Shown here: positions 8,016-16,385 of the stretch, in pieces
Layout of the letters: every line of letters begins with the position of its first letter
Position numbering within the stretch: the first letter of the stretch is position 1
Source: Spirosoma radiotolerans
GTDB taxonomy: Bacteria; Bacteroidota; Bacteroidia; Cytophagales; Spirosomataceae
Assembly (NCBI RefSeq): GCF_000974425.1
Contig: NZ_CP010429.1
Span: 5,317,501 to 5,381,500, forward strand
Direction: 5' to 3'
DNA: 64,000 nucleotides
The notes under the pieces: generated by a model
What the model was told of the DNA's origin: nothing
Seen by the model: only the letters and a program-made list of their open reading frames with translations
Databases searched by the model: none
Program-made: the position numbers and the translations under genes

Positions 8016-8585
8016 ATGGAAACGCAGCAACGATTGCAGGGAAAGAAGGTAGCGATTCTGCTAACCGATGGATTTGAACAGGTCGAAATGACCGAACCAC
8101 GCAAAGCGCTACAGGACGCAGGTGCCACGACGCACCTTATCTCGCCGAAGGGCGGTGAGGTAAAGGGCTGGGATGAAACGGACTGGGGCGACAGCTTCCC
8201 GGTCGATCTGCCTCTGGCTGGCGCTGACCCAAATCAGTATGATGCCTTATTATTACCCGGTGGCGTTATGAACCCGGATAACCTCCGGACAGAGCCCCAG
8301 GCCGTGCAGTTTGTCCGGCATTTCTTCGAATCGCAGAAGCCCGTGGCGGCCATTTGCCATGCGCCAATCATGCTCATCGAAGCCGACGTTGTTCGGGGGC
8401 GGAAACTCACGTCTTACCCATCTATCCAGACGGATCTGAAGAATGCTGGCGCCAACTGGGTAGACGAAGAAGTTGTCACCGACCAGGGGTTGGTGACCAG
8501 TCGCAAGCCCGATGACATACCGGCTTTCAATCGAAAAATGATTGAAGAAATCAGAGAAGGAAAACACAAAGGGCAACACGCCTGA
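8016..8585 (+). CDS. DJ-1/PfpI family protein (type 1 glutamine amidotransferase-like)
   Basis: An in-frame start at 7959 exists, but the ATG at 8016 (METQQRLQGKKVAILL) fits the family and gives 189 aa. The nucleophile elbow is AICHAP with C114, and LLLPGGVMNPD is the usual glycine-rich loop. Close relatives are YhbO/PfpI general-stress proteins with protease, chaperone or deglycase-type activity. It stands alone between an empty 275-base leader and a clear terminator. Confidence 0.9.
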   Translation: METQQRLQGKKVAILLTDGFEQVEMTEPRKALQDAGATTHLISPKGGEVKGWDETDWGDSFPVDLPLAGADPNQYDALLLPGGVMNPDNLRTEPQAVQFVRHFFESQKPVAAICHAPIMLIEADVVRGRKLTSYPSIQTDLKNAGANWVDEEVVTDQGLVTSRKPDDIPAFNRKMIEEIREGKHKGQHA

Positions 8586-8591
8586 CCAACG

Positions 8592-8619
8592 AGGCCGATT
8601 CAGCAGGATCGGCCTTTTT
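8592..8619 (+). terminator. Rho-independent terminator
   Basis: AGGCCGAT (8592-8599) pairs with ATCGGCCT (8608-8615), followed by TTTTT. It directly follows the DJ-1/PfpI gene. Confidence 0.85.
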
Positions 8620-8651
8620 CATGGGTTATCCTGAACAATCTTTTATATGTG

Positions 8652-8659
8652 TACATTTG
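8652..8659 (+). promoter_or_regulatory. -7 box of the VOC gene
   Basis: TACATTTG matches TAnnTTTG. Transcription would start near 8665, downstream of the ATG at 8647. This supports the ATG at 8683 as the true start of the next gene. Confidence 0.5.
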
Positions 8660-8682
8660 TAGAAGCAGTTAAAAACAAGCAT

Positions 8683-9051
8683 ATGGCGCTCAAGCATCTG
8701 AACTTATCGGTGCCCGATGTGGCAGAAACAAAAGCTTTTTTCGAAACGTATTTTGGTTTCCAGTGTCTGGAAGTAAAAGGAGATAACATCATTGCCATCC
8801 TGAAAGACGAGGATGACTTTATTTTGTCGATCAGCAACTTCCACAAAGACCAGACAGTCCAGTATCCTGCCGATTTTCACCTTGGCTTTGTGCAGGAAAC
8901 ACCCGAACAGGTTATGGCCATCTACCAGAATCTGAAAGCGAATGGCATCGACGTTGGTAAAGAACCTCATACTTATGGAGGGCGGGGAACGATGTCATTC
9001 TACGTTACGGCACCCGGCAATTTCCTTATTGAAGTGTTGTGCATTAGTTGA
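8683..9051 (+). CDS. VOC (glyoxalase/bleomycin-resistance) family protein
   Basis: From the ATG at 8683 the protein is 122 aa with one vicinal-oxygen-chelate domain of paired beta-alpha-beta-beta-beta units. MALKHLNLSVPDVAETKAFF is the typical opening, with a candidate metal His at residue 5, and FYVTAPGNFLIEVLC is the typical ending with its glutamate. These proteins dimerise and bind metals and small electrophiles. The substrate is unknown. An upstream start at 8647 is unlikely because it would precede the predicted transcript. Confidence 0.85.
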   Translation: MALKHLNLSVPDVAETKAFFETYFGFQCLEVKGDNIIAILKDEDDFILSISNFHKDQTVQYPADFHLGFVQETPEQVMAIYQNLKANGIDVGKEPHTYGGRGTMSFYVTAPGNFLIEVLCIS

Positions 9052-9167
9052 CCTCAGCCCGATTACGGCCATTAACTAAATCACGTAGCGGCCATGTGAC
9101 TGACAACGTGTAGTTTTCTGGGAAAAGTAGCCAAATCAGGCCTGCTTAAAATTTCTTTTCCCGAACG

Positions 9168-9695
9168 ATGTCCCACCTGAATCAACTTCTCGAAGAAGTA
9201 GCGTTGGCGCGAGTACGCTACAGCAACGCCGTCAGCAAACTCACCGACCAGCAAGCCCAATGGAAACCCTCGCCCGACGTCTGGAGTGCCCTAGACAACA
9301 CAGAACACCTGTACTGGGCCGAACACGGAGCTATCTGGGGCATGTGGCGGGCCTATTATGCCAAACGGGCAGGCAGCCCCGTTTGGGAAGGTGAGTTGAT
9401 CCACAAAGGCCTCCCCATTGAAACCATTATTGAGCGCACCTGGCAGCCGAAGGAGAAAGTACCCGCCATTGCGGCTCCCCGCATGGGTGGCCCGTTGGCT
9501 TTTTGGCTATCGGCTTTTAACAGTTTGCAACAGCCCCTGCACGACCTGTCTGTTGCTTTAGCGAATGAAGATCATGAATCGATTATTCATCCTCATCCAC
9601 TCTCGGGCCCATTAGACATCCACCAACGGTACGAATTCCTGCGCTTCCACATCGACCGACATAAAGATCAGGTGCTGGCGTTGGAACTGGGGTAA
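9168..9695 (+). CDS. DinB-family protein (DinB_2, YfiT/bacillithiol-transferase-like fold)
   Basis: This 175-aa protein is a four-helix bundle of the DinB type. WKPSPDVWSALDNTEHLYWAEH carries the first metal-binding histidine (about H47). The C-terminal FLRFHIDRHKDQV supplies the other two. The family includes thiol-S-transferases of low-molecular-weight thiols and many uncharacterised metal-binding proteins. An 8-bp inverted repeat (GGGAAAAG 9120-9127, CTTTTCCC 9155-9162) lies just upstream of the ATG. Confidence 0.85.
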   Translation: MSHLNQLLEEVALARVRYSNAVSKLTDQQAQWKPSPDVWSALDNTEHLYWAEHGAIWGMWRAYYAKRAGSPVWEGELIHKGLPIETIIERTWQPKEKVPAIAAPRMGGPLAFWLSAFNSLQQPLHDLSVALANEDHESIIHPHPLSGPLDIHQRYEFLRFHIDRHKDQVLALELG

Positions 9696-9720
9696 AACAC
9701 GTTTATTTTACCCCAATTTT
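9689..9720 (+). terminator. Terminator overlapping the DinB stop codon
   Basis: GGGGTAAAA (9689-9697) pairs with TTTTACCCC (9706-9714), followed by AATTTTTAT. The first arm contains the TAA stop of the DinB gene. Confidence 0.8.
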
Positions 9721-9770
9721 TATCTCCTTAAATGGAGCTTCAGCCACCAGATAGCCCGATTTGAAGTAAT

Positions 9771-10277
9771 ATGTTGAGAGTTTTATTCGATGACCACGGA
9801 AGCGGTACCAAGGACTTATTCATTAAAATTGACGGAAGCCCAACGCACGTCTGGATTGCAGACTCAACCTGGCTGGGTGCTTTCTTCAACACCGATGAAG
9901 GCAATTCATGGACTGATGACGATCTAATAACGGCCAAGAAAACTGATATTTCTCTGTTAATCAGGTTATGGCAAAAGATGCTACTCTCCGATCAGCCTCT
10001 TTGTTATCTACCTGTATGTTTAGCAGACCAGAGTGGTGGCGCATTAAAGATTGCTAAGAACAAACGATTATATCACATTTCCATCGTTGGGTCAACGGAT
10101 ATGATAGACGGCGTAACAGAGGCTTATTACCTTCAAAAACAGTATGCTACTACATGGCAGTCTTCAGTCAGAACGCAACGAGAATTTGAGTGGGATTTGG
10201 CGCTCTCTTCTATACTAACAGGGTTGAATTGGAGTTTGGCTCAATTAGAGCAACCCATTATTCCACTACAATACTAG
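9771..10277 (+). CDS. Hypothetical protein, 168 aa
   Basis: I do not recognise this protein. It has no signal peptide or membrane helix and looks like a soluble alpha/beta protein rich in aromatic residues (HVWIADSTWLGAFFN, SILTGLNWSLAQLEQP). The start at ATG 9771 follows the DinB terminator by about 50 bases. The 300-base gap after it holds no gene. Confidence 0.6.
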   Translation: MLRVLFDDHGSGTKDLFIKIDGSPTHVWIADSTWLGAFFNTDEGNSWTDDDLITAKKTDISLLIRLWQKMLLSDQPLCYLPVCLADQSGGALKIAKNKRLYHISIVGSTDMIDGVTEAYYLQKQYATTWQSSVRTQREFEWDLALSSILTGLNWSLAQLEQPIIPLQY

Positions 10278-10505
10278 CGGCTGGTCAAGCTTTCACTCGC
10301 CTGATCCTAACACAGCGCACGGTGACAGAACGCGACTCTTTCGGTATACACCGGACGGAGTACTGCGCAGCCGAACGAGTTTTTGTTGATACATATCTTT
10401 GCCATCGGTCTAACACCAGCCTATCAACGATTTAGGGTAAACTCTGTCGCTGTGAATTTCGGTGCCTGCGAAAGATATTGACGTGCGTTTTATTTTTTTC
10501 GCTGG

Positions 10506-10551
10506 TTTTAACTTAAGTGAAAAACTGGCGAATTCGTATCAGTGACCTTTG
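10506..10551 (+). promoter_or_regulatory. Candidate Crp/Fnr-type operator and -7 box
   Basis: Positions 10506-10523 read TTTTAACTTAAGTGAAAA, an 18-base palindrome with one mismatch. It is nearly identical to the perfect palindrome at 13459-13476. A -7-like box GACCTTTG follows at 10544-10551. The operator centre is about 40 bases before the expected transcription start, the position at which Crp/Fnr proteins activate. The rest of the 10278-10581 gap holds no gene. Confidence 0.6.
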
Positions 10552-10581
10552 ATGTGGCAAAAAACTTAAAAACGTCACGTC

Positions 10582-11172
10582 ATGAATTCATCAAATCAAG
10601 CAAACATCATTGTTTCTGATCAGGCGGCTCAAACGGCCAAATCATTAAGAAAGCTCTACTTCCTTCGTGCTGCATTTTCAATCGTATGGGTAATCCTAGT
10701 TTTGGCTTTAGCAAAAACCAATATCGGTATTGCGAATGCTCTCTTCATCATTTACCCGGCATGGGACGCTCTGGCAACGTTCTTCGATATCCGCGCGAAT
10801 CCGCCCACAGCCAATAAAATGCCGCAGTATGTAAACATCGCGATCAGTATTACCACGACGGTGGCGGTTATCATCGCTTTACAAAAGGGCATTCCTGAGG
10901 CATTGATCGTATTTGGAGCCTGGGCATTTCTGACCGGTCTGATCCAACTCATCCTGGGCCTGCGTCGTAGGAAACAACTAGGTGCCCAGTGGCCAATGAT
11001 TATCAGTGGGGGCCAGTCTATGCTGGCTGGTGTATCCTTTGTTGTCATGGCCCACGCGCCAAATCAGGGCATCACGACACTGGCCGGTTATGCCGCCTTT
11101 GGAGCGTTTTATTTTCTGCTATCCGCCTTCAGATTGACCAAGACCATCAACGCTGCTTCGGTTGTAGCTTGA
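10582..11172 (+). CDS. DUF308/HdeD-like integral membrane protein
   Basis: This 196-aa protein has about six membrane helices after a short cytoplasmic N terminus, for example FLRAAFSIVWVILVLALA, YVNIAISITTTVAVIIAL and GAWAFLTGLIQLILGLRRR. The even helix pairs and the central Arg-rich loop fit the DUF308/HdeD family, linked to acid resistance in enterobacteria. It is the first gene downstream of a palindromic operator. The flavoprotein gene follows after 87 bases on the same strand, so the two are probably one stress-response transcript. Confidence 0.78.
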   Translation: MNSSNQANIIVSDQAAQTAKSLRKLYFLRAAFSIVWVILVLALAKTNIGIANALFIIYPAWDALATFFDIRANPPTANKMPQYVNIAISITTTVAVIIALQKGIPEALIVFGAWAFLTGLIQLILGLRRRKQLGAQWPMIISGGQSMLAGVSFVVMAHAPNQGITTLAGYAAFGAFYFLLSAFRLTKTINAASVVA

Positions 11173-11259
11173 ACTACTGGAGTAATAATCACGCTACACT
11201 CGTTGGCAGAGCCATTCGCCTTTCCAAACTTACTCCTATACACCATACAATTGACTAAT

Positions 11260-12642
11260 ATGAAACAGTACGACGCTATCGTGATCGGTTCGGGACAGGC
11301 CGGATCACCTTTAAGTAAACAACTGGCCAAAGCTGGCAAAAAAACCTTACTCATCGAGAAACGCTTTATTGGCGGCACCTGTGTGAATGATGGCTGTACG
11401 CCAACAAAAGCCATGATCGGCTCGGCGAAGGCGGCTTACCTGGCCAAACACGCCGATAAACTGGGCGTTCATATTGATGGCCATCATATCGATATGAAGC
11501 AGATCAGGCACCGTAAGGACGAGCTTGTGTTGAGCTGGCGCAACGGAAGCCGGAGAGCCATGGAGAACACCGAAAATCTTGATCTCATCTTCGGCGAGGC
11601 CACGTTTACCGGAGATAAAACCTTGACAGTAAAACTAAACGAGGGTGGCGAGGTCGATGTAAAGGCCGAATTGATCTTCATCAATACCGGTACGACACCG
11701 GTCATTCCAGTTATTGAGGGATTGCAGGAGGTAGGCTACTTTACCTCGACTACACTACTGGATGTAGAGGAAGTACCGGAGCATTTGCTGGTACTTGGCG
11801 GCAATTACGTGGGACTGGAGTTTGCCCAGATGTTCCATCGCTTCGGCAGTAAGATATCGGTGTTAGAGCGTGGGCCAAGGATTGTTGCGCGCGAAGACGA
11901 AGATATCTCTGATGAGTTGACAAAAATACTACTGGCTGAGGGACTGGACGTGTATACGAATGCCCAATCCGTTAAGTTTGAGAGGCAGGACGAAAGCATT
12001 AAGGCAACGATCGTCGTCAACGGCATTCAACAAGAAATTAGTTGCTCACACATCCTGGTAGCAACGGGCAGGAAGCCGTTAACTGAAGCGCTGGCACCGC
12101 AGCTATCGGGTATCAAATTGAATGAGAACGGCTTTATTCAGGTAAATGAGAAACTGGAAACTACCGCGAAAGGCATTTATGCGCTGGGGGATGTAAACGG
12201 TGGGCCAGCCTTTACGCATATCGCTTATAACGATTATATTATCGTCTATCGCAACCTGTTCGAAGGCGCTGATGACAAGACGACCGAGCGGCCATTGCCA
12301 TACTGTATGTTCACGGATCCGCAGTTGGGGCGCATTGGCTTAACAGAAAAGCAGGCACGGGATCAGGGCTATACCATCAAAGTCGCGAAGCTGCCCATGA
12401 ACCAGGTGGCGCGGGCGGTGGAGACCGGCGAAGCCCTGGGTGTGATGAAAGCAGTCGTCGATGCCAAAACCAGGCAAATACTTGGAGCGGCAATATTAGG
12501 GGAAGAAGGCGGAGAGGTCATGACAGTGATTCAAATGGCAATGATGGGTGGCATCACGTATGATCGTATTCGGTATTGCGTTTTTGCTCACCCGACCTAT
12601 TCAGAATCGCTGAATAATTTGTTTATGAAGCTGGACGCTTAA
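11260..12642 (+). CDS. Mercuric-reductase-like FAD/NAD(P) disulfide oxidoreductase
   Basis: The in-frame start at 11203 overlaps the intergenic leader, while the ATG at 11260 gives the standard MKQYDAIVIGSGQAGSPL N terminus and 460 aa. The redox disulfide is C41/C46 in GGTCVNDGCTPTKAM. A second dinucleotide-binding motif is HLLVLGGNYVGLEFAQ, and FAHPTYSESLNNLF carries the dimer-interface histidine. It lacks the N-terminal heavy-metal domain and the C-terminal Cys pair of MerA, so true Hg(II) reduction is unlikely. A general reductase linked to oxidative stress is more probable. Confidence 0.88.
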   Translation: MKQYDAIVIGSGQAGSPLSKQLAKAGKKTLLIEKRFIGGTCVNDGCTPTKAMIGSAKAAYLAKHADKLGVHIDGHHIDMKQIRHRKDELVLSWRNGSRRAMENTENLDLIFGEATFTGDKTLTVKLNEGGEVDVKAELIFINTGTTPVIPVIEGLQEVGYFTSTTLLDVEEVPEHLLVLGGNYVGLEFAQMFHRFGSKISVLERGPRIVAREDEDISDELTKILLAEGLDVYTNAQSVKFERQDESIKATIVVNGIQQEISCSHILVATGRKPLTEALAPQLSGIKLNENGFIQVNEKLETTAKGIYALGDVNGGPAFTHIAYNDYIIVYRNLFEGADDKTTERPLPYCMFTDPQLGRIGLTEKQARDQGYTIKVAKLPMNQVARAVETGEALGVMKAVVDAKTRQILGAAILGEEGGEVMTVIQMAMMGGITYDRIRYCVFAHPTYSESLNNLFMKLDA

Positions 12643-12664
12643 ACAAAGCCTACTTATCTGTTTG

Positions 12665-12722
12665 TTTTCCATACCTAATGAGATTTGCCTAACAGTAGGT
12701 CTGTCTCATTAGGTATGGAAAA
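12665..12722. terminator. Bidirectional terminator hairpin
   Basis: Arms 12665-12683 and 12704-12722 form a perfect 19-bp stem around a 20-base loop. It lies between the convergent flavoprotein and Crp/Fnr genes and has A and T tracts outside both arms, so it can serve both. Confidence 0.85.
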
Positions 12723-12732
12723 GAAATAAAGA

Positions 12733-13320
12733 CTACCGGTTTATCCGTTTTCGGATACGACTCAACGACGGATTGGTGATCCCGAGGAAGGACGAGATAT
12801 GATAGGCCGGGATACGGTTGATAATATTTGGGTGTTCGTCTAGCAATCGGATAAAGCGATGCTCATGGCTAAAAAATAATAACTCTTCGGTTCGGGTTTG
12901 TGAATAGGTAAAAAACAACTCCGCCAACAAACGTCCGAATATCGCCCAGTTAGGATGCGTTTCATAAAGACCGTTCAGATCACGGTGAGAGATATATATA
13001 ATCTCCGAATCCTCCAGTGCCTGAATAAAGTAATGACAGGCTTTACGAGAGATAAAACTTCGGAAGGAAACCAGAAATTGATTTTCGGAGAAGAAAAAGA
13101 GGTTCTTTTCTTCACTGGTCTCCGGGTCCACGTAATAGATCCTGAAAATACCCTTAACGACCAGCCCGAGATCATTGCAAACCACGAACTGCATATTAAA
13201 AAAATCACCTTTATTGATCTTGCGTGGTTTCCAGAGACTACTGGCATCAACAATATCCTTGTCGTTTAATGCAGCAAAGTTTCTTAAGTGCGCATTAAGA
13301 ATTTCATGATGTTGGCTCAT
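12733..13320 (-). CDS. Crp/Fnr-family transcriptional regulator
   Basis: This 195-aa protein has a cyclic-nucleotide-binding-type beta barrel (about 25-120) and a C-terminal helix-turn-helix, IPAYHISSFLGITNPSLSRIR (about 168-188). No Fnr-type Fe-S cysteine cluster is seen. This architecture is the common Bacteroidetes Crp/Fnr type. It is transcribed divergently from the peroxiredoxin-like gene. A perfect TTTTAACTTAAGTTAAAA palindrome lies in the shared gap, with a near copy before the DUF308 gene. I infer that this regulator binds both sites. The signal is unknown. Confidence 0.9.
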   Translation of the reverse strand: MSQHHEILNAHLRNFAALNDKDIVDASSLWKPRKINKGDFFNMQFVVCNDLGLVVKGIFRIYYVDPETSEEKNLFFFSENQFLVSFRSFISRKACHYFIQALEDSEIIYISHRDLNGLYETHPNWAIFGRLLAELFFTYSQTRTEELLFFSHEHRFIRLLDEHPNIINRIPAYHISSFLGITNPSLSRIRKRINR

Positions 13321-13458
13321 CGGTATGTTTTTTTAGGCCCTACCATTTCCCATGGTGAATGGATTGGGTATACTCTCACTTATAAACCTGAGTGATTACA
13401 CCTATGGAGGTTTTCAACGGTTCGATGGTACAAACTTTGGCACAAAAACATCTTACTT

Positions 13459-13504
13459 TTTTAACTTAAGTTAAAATTAGTACCAGGTTGAAGGGTCAAT
13501 TTCG
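13459..13504 (+). promoter_or_regulatory. Perfect 18-bp palindromic operator and promoter
   Basis: TTTTAACTTAAGTTAAAA at 13459-13476 equals its own reverse complement. Its core TTAAC-N4-GTTAA has the 5-4-5 geometry of Fnr-type sites. A weak -7-like box CAATTTCG at 13497-13504 lies at the same 33-base centre-to-centre distance as in the 10506-10551 promoter. It sits in the divergent gap between the Crp/Fnr regulator and the peroxiredoxin-like gene. Confidence 0.65.
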
Positions 13505-13522
13505 TACTTAAATTTTTTAAAT

Positions 13523-14107
13523 ATGATCCTAAAAGCCAACCAATCTGCTCCCGACTTTACCGTGCGCGATATACAGGGCAACCCGATAAAGCTTAGCCAG
13601 TTTCAGGGAAACAAGATTCTGCTGACTTTTTACCGGCACGTTGGCTGCCCGGTTAACCATCTCCGGTTTCTGGAATTGAGTAGTCACGACCAGGCGTTCC
13701 GCGAGAAGGGTCTGGTCGTCCTTGCCGTCTATGAAAGCAGCGCAGATAATCTTTTACGCTATAGCGAAAATGAACATTACCATGCCCGGCTGATTGCAAA
13801 CCCGGAATTTGACTTGTATGAAATGTATGCCATTGAGTTGAATACGCTGAAGTTGTTATTCTCCATGTACAAAGGCGTATATGCAAAAAAAGTAGAAGGT
13901 AAAAAGCGGGCAAAGCATGCCTTCGAGCCAGAGGGACATTCTAATCTACTGGGTGGCGACTTCCTGATCAGCGAAGATGGATTACTTAAACGAGTTTATT
14001 ACAACCAGTTTTTAGGAGACTGTCTCCCCACTGAAGAGATTCTGGCATTCATCAACGATCCTCGTTATAGTCCCGCCCCCCAACCGACACCGTGTTGTGA
14101 AGAGTAA
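13523..14107 (+). CDS. Peroxiredoxin-like thioredoxin-fold protein (AhpC/TSA type)
   Basis: This 194-aa protein has the AhpC/TSA fold: APDFTVRDIQGNPIKLSQFQG, then LLTFYRHVGCPVNHLRF with the presumed peroxidatic C42. The canonical PxxxTxxC signature is replaced by YRHVGCPVN, as in the AhpC-TSA_2 group. The C terminus ends PCCEE and may supply resolving cysteines. It is transcribed from a promoter with the TTAAC-N4-GTTAA palindrome, divergent from the Crp/Fnr gene, which fits a redox-stress role. Confidence 0.82.
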   Translation: MILKANQSAPDFTVRDIQGNPIKLSQFQGNKILLTFYRHVGCPVNHLRFLELSSHDQAFREKGLVVLAVYESSADNLLRYSENEHYHARLIANPEFDLYEMYAIELNTLKLLFSMYKGVYAKKVEGKKRAKHAFEPEGHSNLLGGDFLISEDGLLKRVYYNQFLGDCLPTEEILAFINDPRYSPAPQPTPCCEE

Positions 14108-14298
14108 CGGATGGAAACCGGCCAAAACGGATTTCCATTGTTGCTGGTTTCCAACGGGCAGCATTGCCATTTTCCGTACCATCCATCATCCGTGAAGTAT
14201 ATGCCTCGTGCCAAACGAACGGACGTTTTCGAGTGAAATACGCTTGAACCAGACGCGGGGACTTTCCGTAGCCATATCCCGAGTGCCTTAAAAACAAG

Positions 14299-14330
14299 TT
14301 GGGCGAAGATATCAACCTATCTTCGCCCAA
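14299..14330. terminator. Bidirectional terminator hairpin
   Basis: TTGGGCGAAGAT (14299-14310) pairs perfectly with 14319-14330 around an 8-base loop. It separates the convergent peroxiredoxin-like gene and the ABC exporter gene. The 14110-14290 stretch before it holds no gene. Confidence 0.8.
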
Positions 14331-14358
14331 CCCAAAACTATAAACCGAAAACCATCCC

Positions 14359-16140
14359 CTAAGCCTCTTCCGTCTGCAATTGCTTCTCATACAGTTCGCG
14401 GTAGGCGCCGTTGCGGGAAATCAGGTCGTCGTGGGTGCCTTGCTCGATGATCGTCCCTTCGTCGAGCATGATGATAAAGTCGGCCAGTTTCGCCGACGAT
14501 ACCCGGTGCGAAATCACGACTGAGGTACGGTCGGCCATGATGCGCTGAAGATTATTGAGAATGATGTTCTCTGTATTGGTGTCCACCGCCGACAGACAGT
14601 CGTCCAGAATCAGGATTTTAGGATCGCGGGCAATGGCGCGGGCAATACTCAATCGCTGCTTCTGCCCACCCGACAAGGTAACCCCACGCTCACCAACGCG
14701 GGTATCGAACTGCTCAGGAAACTCCCGTACATTCTGGTACAAATCGGCATCGCGGATGGCCTGCTCAACGCGCTCCTGCGGCAACTCCGGTTTCCCGAAA
14801 CGAACGTTGTTGCTGATCGTTTCCGAAAACAAAAATACATCCTGGGGCACGTAGCCCATCTGCTCCCGCAGCGACGTCAGGTTATAGTCTTTAATCGGAA
14901 TCCCATCCACCAGAATTTCACCGGAGGTTACGTCATACATACGGGTCAGAAGGTTCGCCAGGGTACTCTTGCCCGATCCGGTCGTTCCCAGAATCGCCAC
15001 CGTTTCGCCCGCCCGAACATGCATCGAAAAATCCTTGATGGCCACGATCCCTGAATCCGGGTAAACGAAGCGAACATGTTTGAACTCAATCTCGCCGTTG
15101 ATGGTGCGCTGAATATCCTTTTGCGAAACAATATCCGTCTTGATATTCAGGAACTCATTGATGCGCTCCTGTGAAGCAGCCGCCCGCTGGGTTTGGCTCG
15201 TGGTCCAGCCGAGGGCCATTACGGGCCAGGTCAGCATGTTCACATACAGGATGAATTCGGTTATGTTGCCCGGTGTCAGTCGGCCGGCCAGAATTTCCTG
15301 ACCACCCACAAAAATAACCAGCACGTTGCTCAACCCGACCAGAATGGCAACGATGGGAAAAAACAGCGAGTCGACGCGTGTCAGACTCAGCGATTTGCTC
15401 CGGTATTCATCACTTTCGATCTCGAACTTAGCAGCAGAGTTCGTTTCCTGTACAAATGCCTTCAGGACGCGAATACCCGAAAACGCTTCCTGCACGTAAG
15501 TTGAAAGCCGCGACAGAGAGCGCTGAATTTCTTCCGACCGTTGAATGATGATGTTGTTCACAATGTAAATCGCGATCGATAAAACCGGTAACGGCAACAG
15601 CACATACAACGAAAGACGCGCGTTGATGCTAACCATGTAGGTAATGACCAGGATGAACAGCACGATCAGGTTCAGACCATACATAATGCTTGGCCCAACA
15701 TACATCCGAACCTTGCTGACATCTTCAGAAATACGGGCCATCAAATCGCCGGTATTGTGCTGGCGATAGAAGCTCAGTGGCAACGTCTGATAGTGGTTAT
15801 ATATCTCGTTTTTCAGGTCATATTCTACATGCCTGGACATGACGATAAGCGTCTGGCGGACCAGAAACAGGAAAAACCCCTTCAACAGCGCCAGCACGAG
15901 TGTCATGATCCCAAACAGCAAAATACTGAAGGTAAATACCTCGTAAAGACTTGATTGCAAAGGAGATTTATCGTAGAGGTAATAAACATCCAGCGTTTCG
16001 CGAACCAGATCAAGGGCGTAGCGGACCAGTTGGGCCGGGAAAATACCAAACAGATTGGAGATCGCCGTAAACAGCGTCCCCAGAATCAGGTACCATTTAT
16101 ACTTGACGAGGTATTTATTGAGGTAAGAAAGTGATTTCAC
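14359..16140 (-). CDS. ABC exporter, fused permease and ATPase (MsbA/MdlB type)
   Basis: This 593-aa half-transporter has six membrane helices in residues 15-325 and a C-terminal ATPase. Walker A is GTTGSGKST with K391, the signature is LSGGQKQRLSIARA, and Walker B is ILILDDCLSAVD. It would work as a homodimer to export lipids, peptides or drugs from the inner leaflet. It starts with GTG (KSLSYLNKYLVKYKW). No periplasmic partner lies beside it, and the substrate is unknown. Confidence 0.93.
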   Translation of the reverse strand: MKSLSYLNKYLVKYKWYLILGTLFTAISNLFGIFPAQLVRYALDLVRETLDVYYLYDKSPLQSSLYEVFTFSILLFGIMTLVLALLKGFFLFLVRQTLIVMSRHVEYDLKNEIYNHYQTLPLSFYRQHNTGDLMARISEDVSKVRMYVGPSIMYGLNLIVLFILVITYMVSINARLSLYVLLPLPVLSIAIYIVNNIIIQRSEEIQRSLSRLSTYVQEAFSGIRVLKAFVQETNSAAKFEIESDEYRSKSLSLTRVDSLFFPIVAILVGLSNVLVIFVGGQEILAGRLTPGNITEFILYVNMLTWPVMALGWTTSQTQRAAASQERINEFLNIKTDIVSQKDIQRTINGEIEFKHVRFVYPDSGIVAIKDFSMHVRAGETVAILGTTGSGKSTLANLLTRMYDVTSGEILVDGIPIKDYNLTSLREQMGYVPQDVFLFSETISNNVRFGKPELPQERVEQAIRDADLYQNVREFPEQFDTRVGERGVTLSGGQKQRLSIARAIARDPKILILDDCLSAVDTNTENIILNNLQRIMADRTSVVISHRVSSAKLADFIIMLDEGTIIEQGTHDDLISRNGAYRELYEKQLQTEEA

Positions 16141-16302
16141 AGTACAGCCAAACAGCGTTTTATTCGTAACCGCCCCAACCGGCGAAAAGTTGCAGGTGGT
16201 TGGCAGCGAACAGGAAGCCGGACTAGCCGGACCCAGGCACCCGAAACATCGTGTCGGGCAGGCTGTAATTCACTCATTACAACCTGCTTTTTGCGACACA
16301 CC

Positions 16303-16333
16303 TTGCCTTTTCCTCGAAAAAATCGTATTTTTG
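16303..16333 (+). promoter_or_regulatory. nusB promoter
   Basis: TTG at 16303-16305 and TATTTTTG at 16326-16333 are separated by 20 bases, matching the Bacteroidetes sigma-ABfr consensus in both boxes and spacing. It lies about 50 bases before the nusB ATG. Confidence 0.7.
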
Positions 16334-16385
16334 CACCCGATTCAAGAAGTTCTTTTCTTACTGGTAGCAATTAGACTTAGGCGGG

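Noticed and set aside
10394..10401. TATCTTTG box that matches the -7 consensus
   Set aside because: No gene starts at a suitable distance and no -33 element is seen. The better promoter for the DUF308 gene is the operator-linked box at 10544-10551.
11203..11259. Extended N terminus of the MerA-like flavoprotein
   Set aside because: The family begins with the Rossmann motif a few residues after the ATG at 11260, and the extension has no similarity or signal features.
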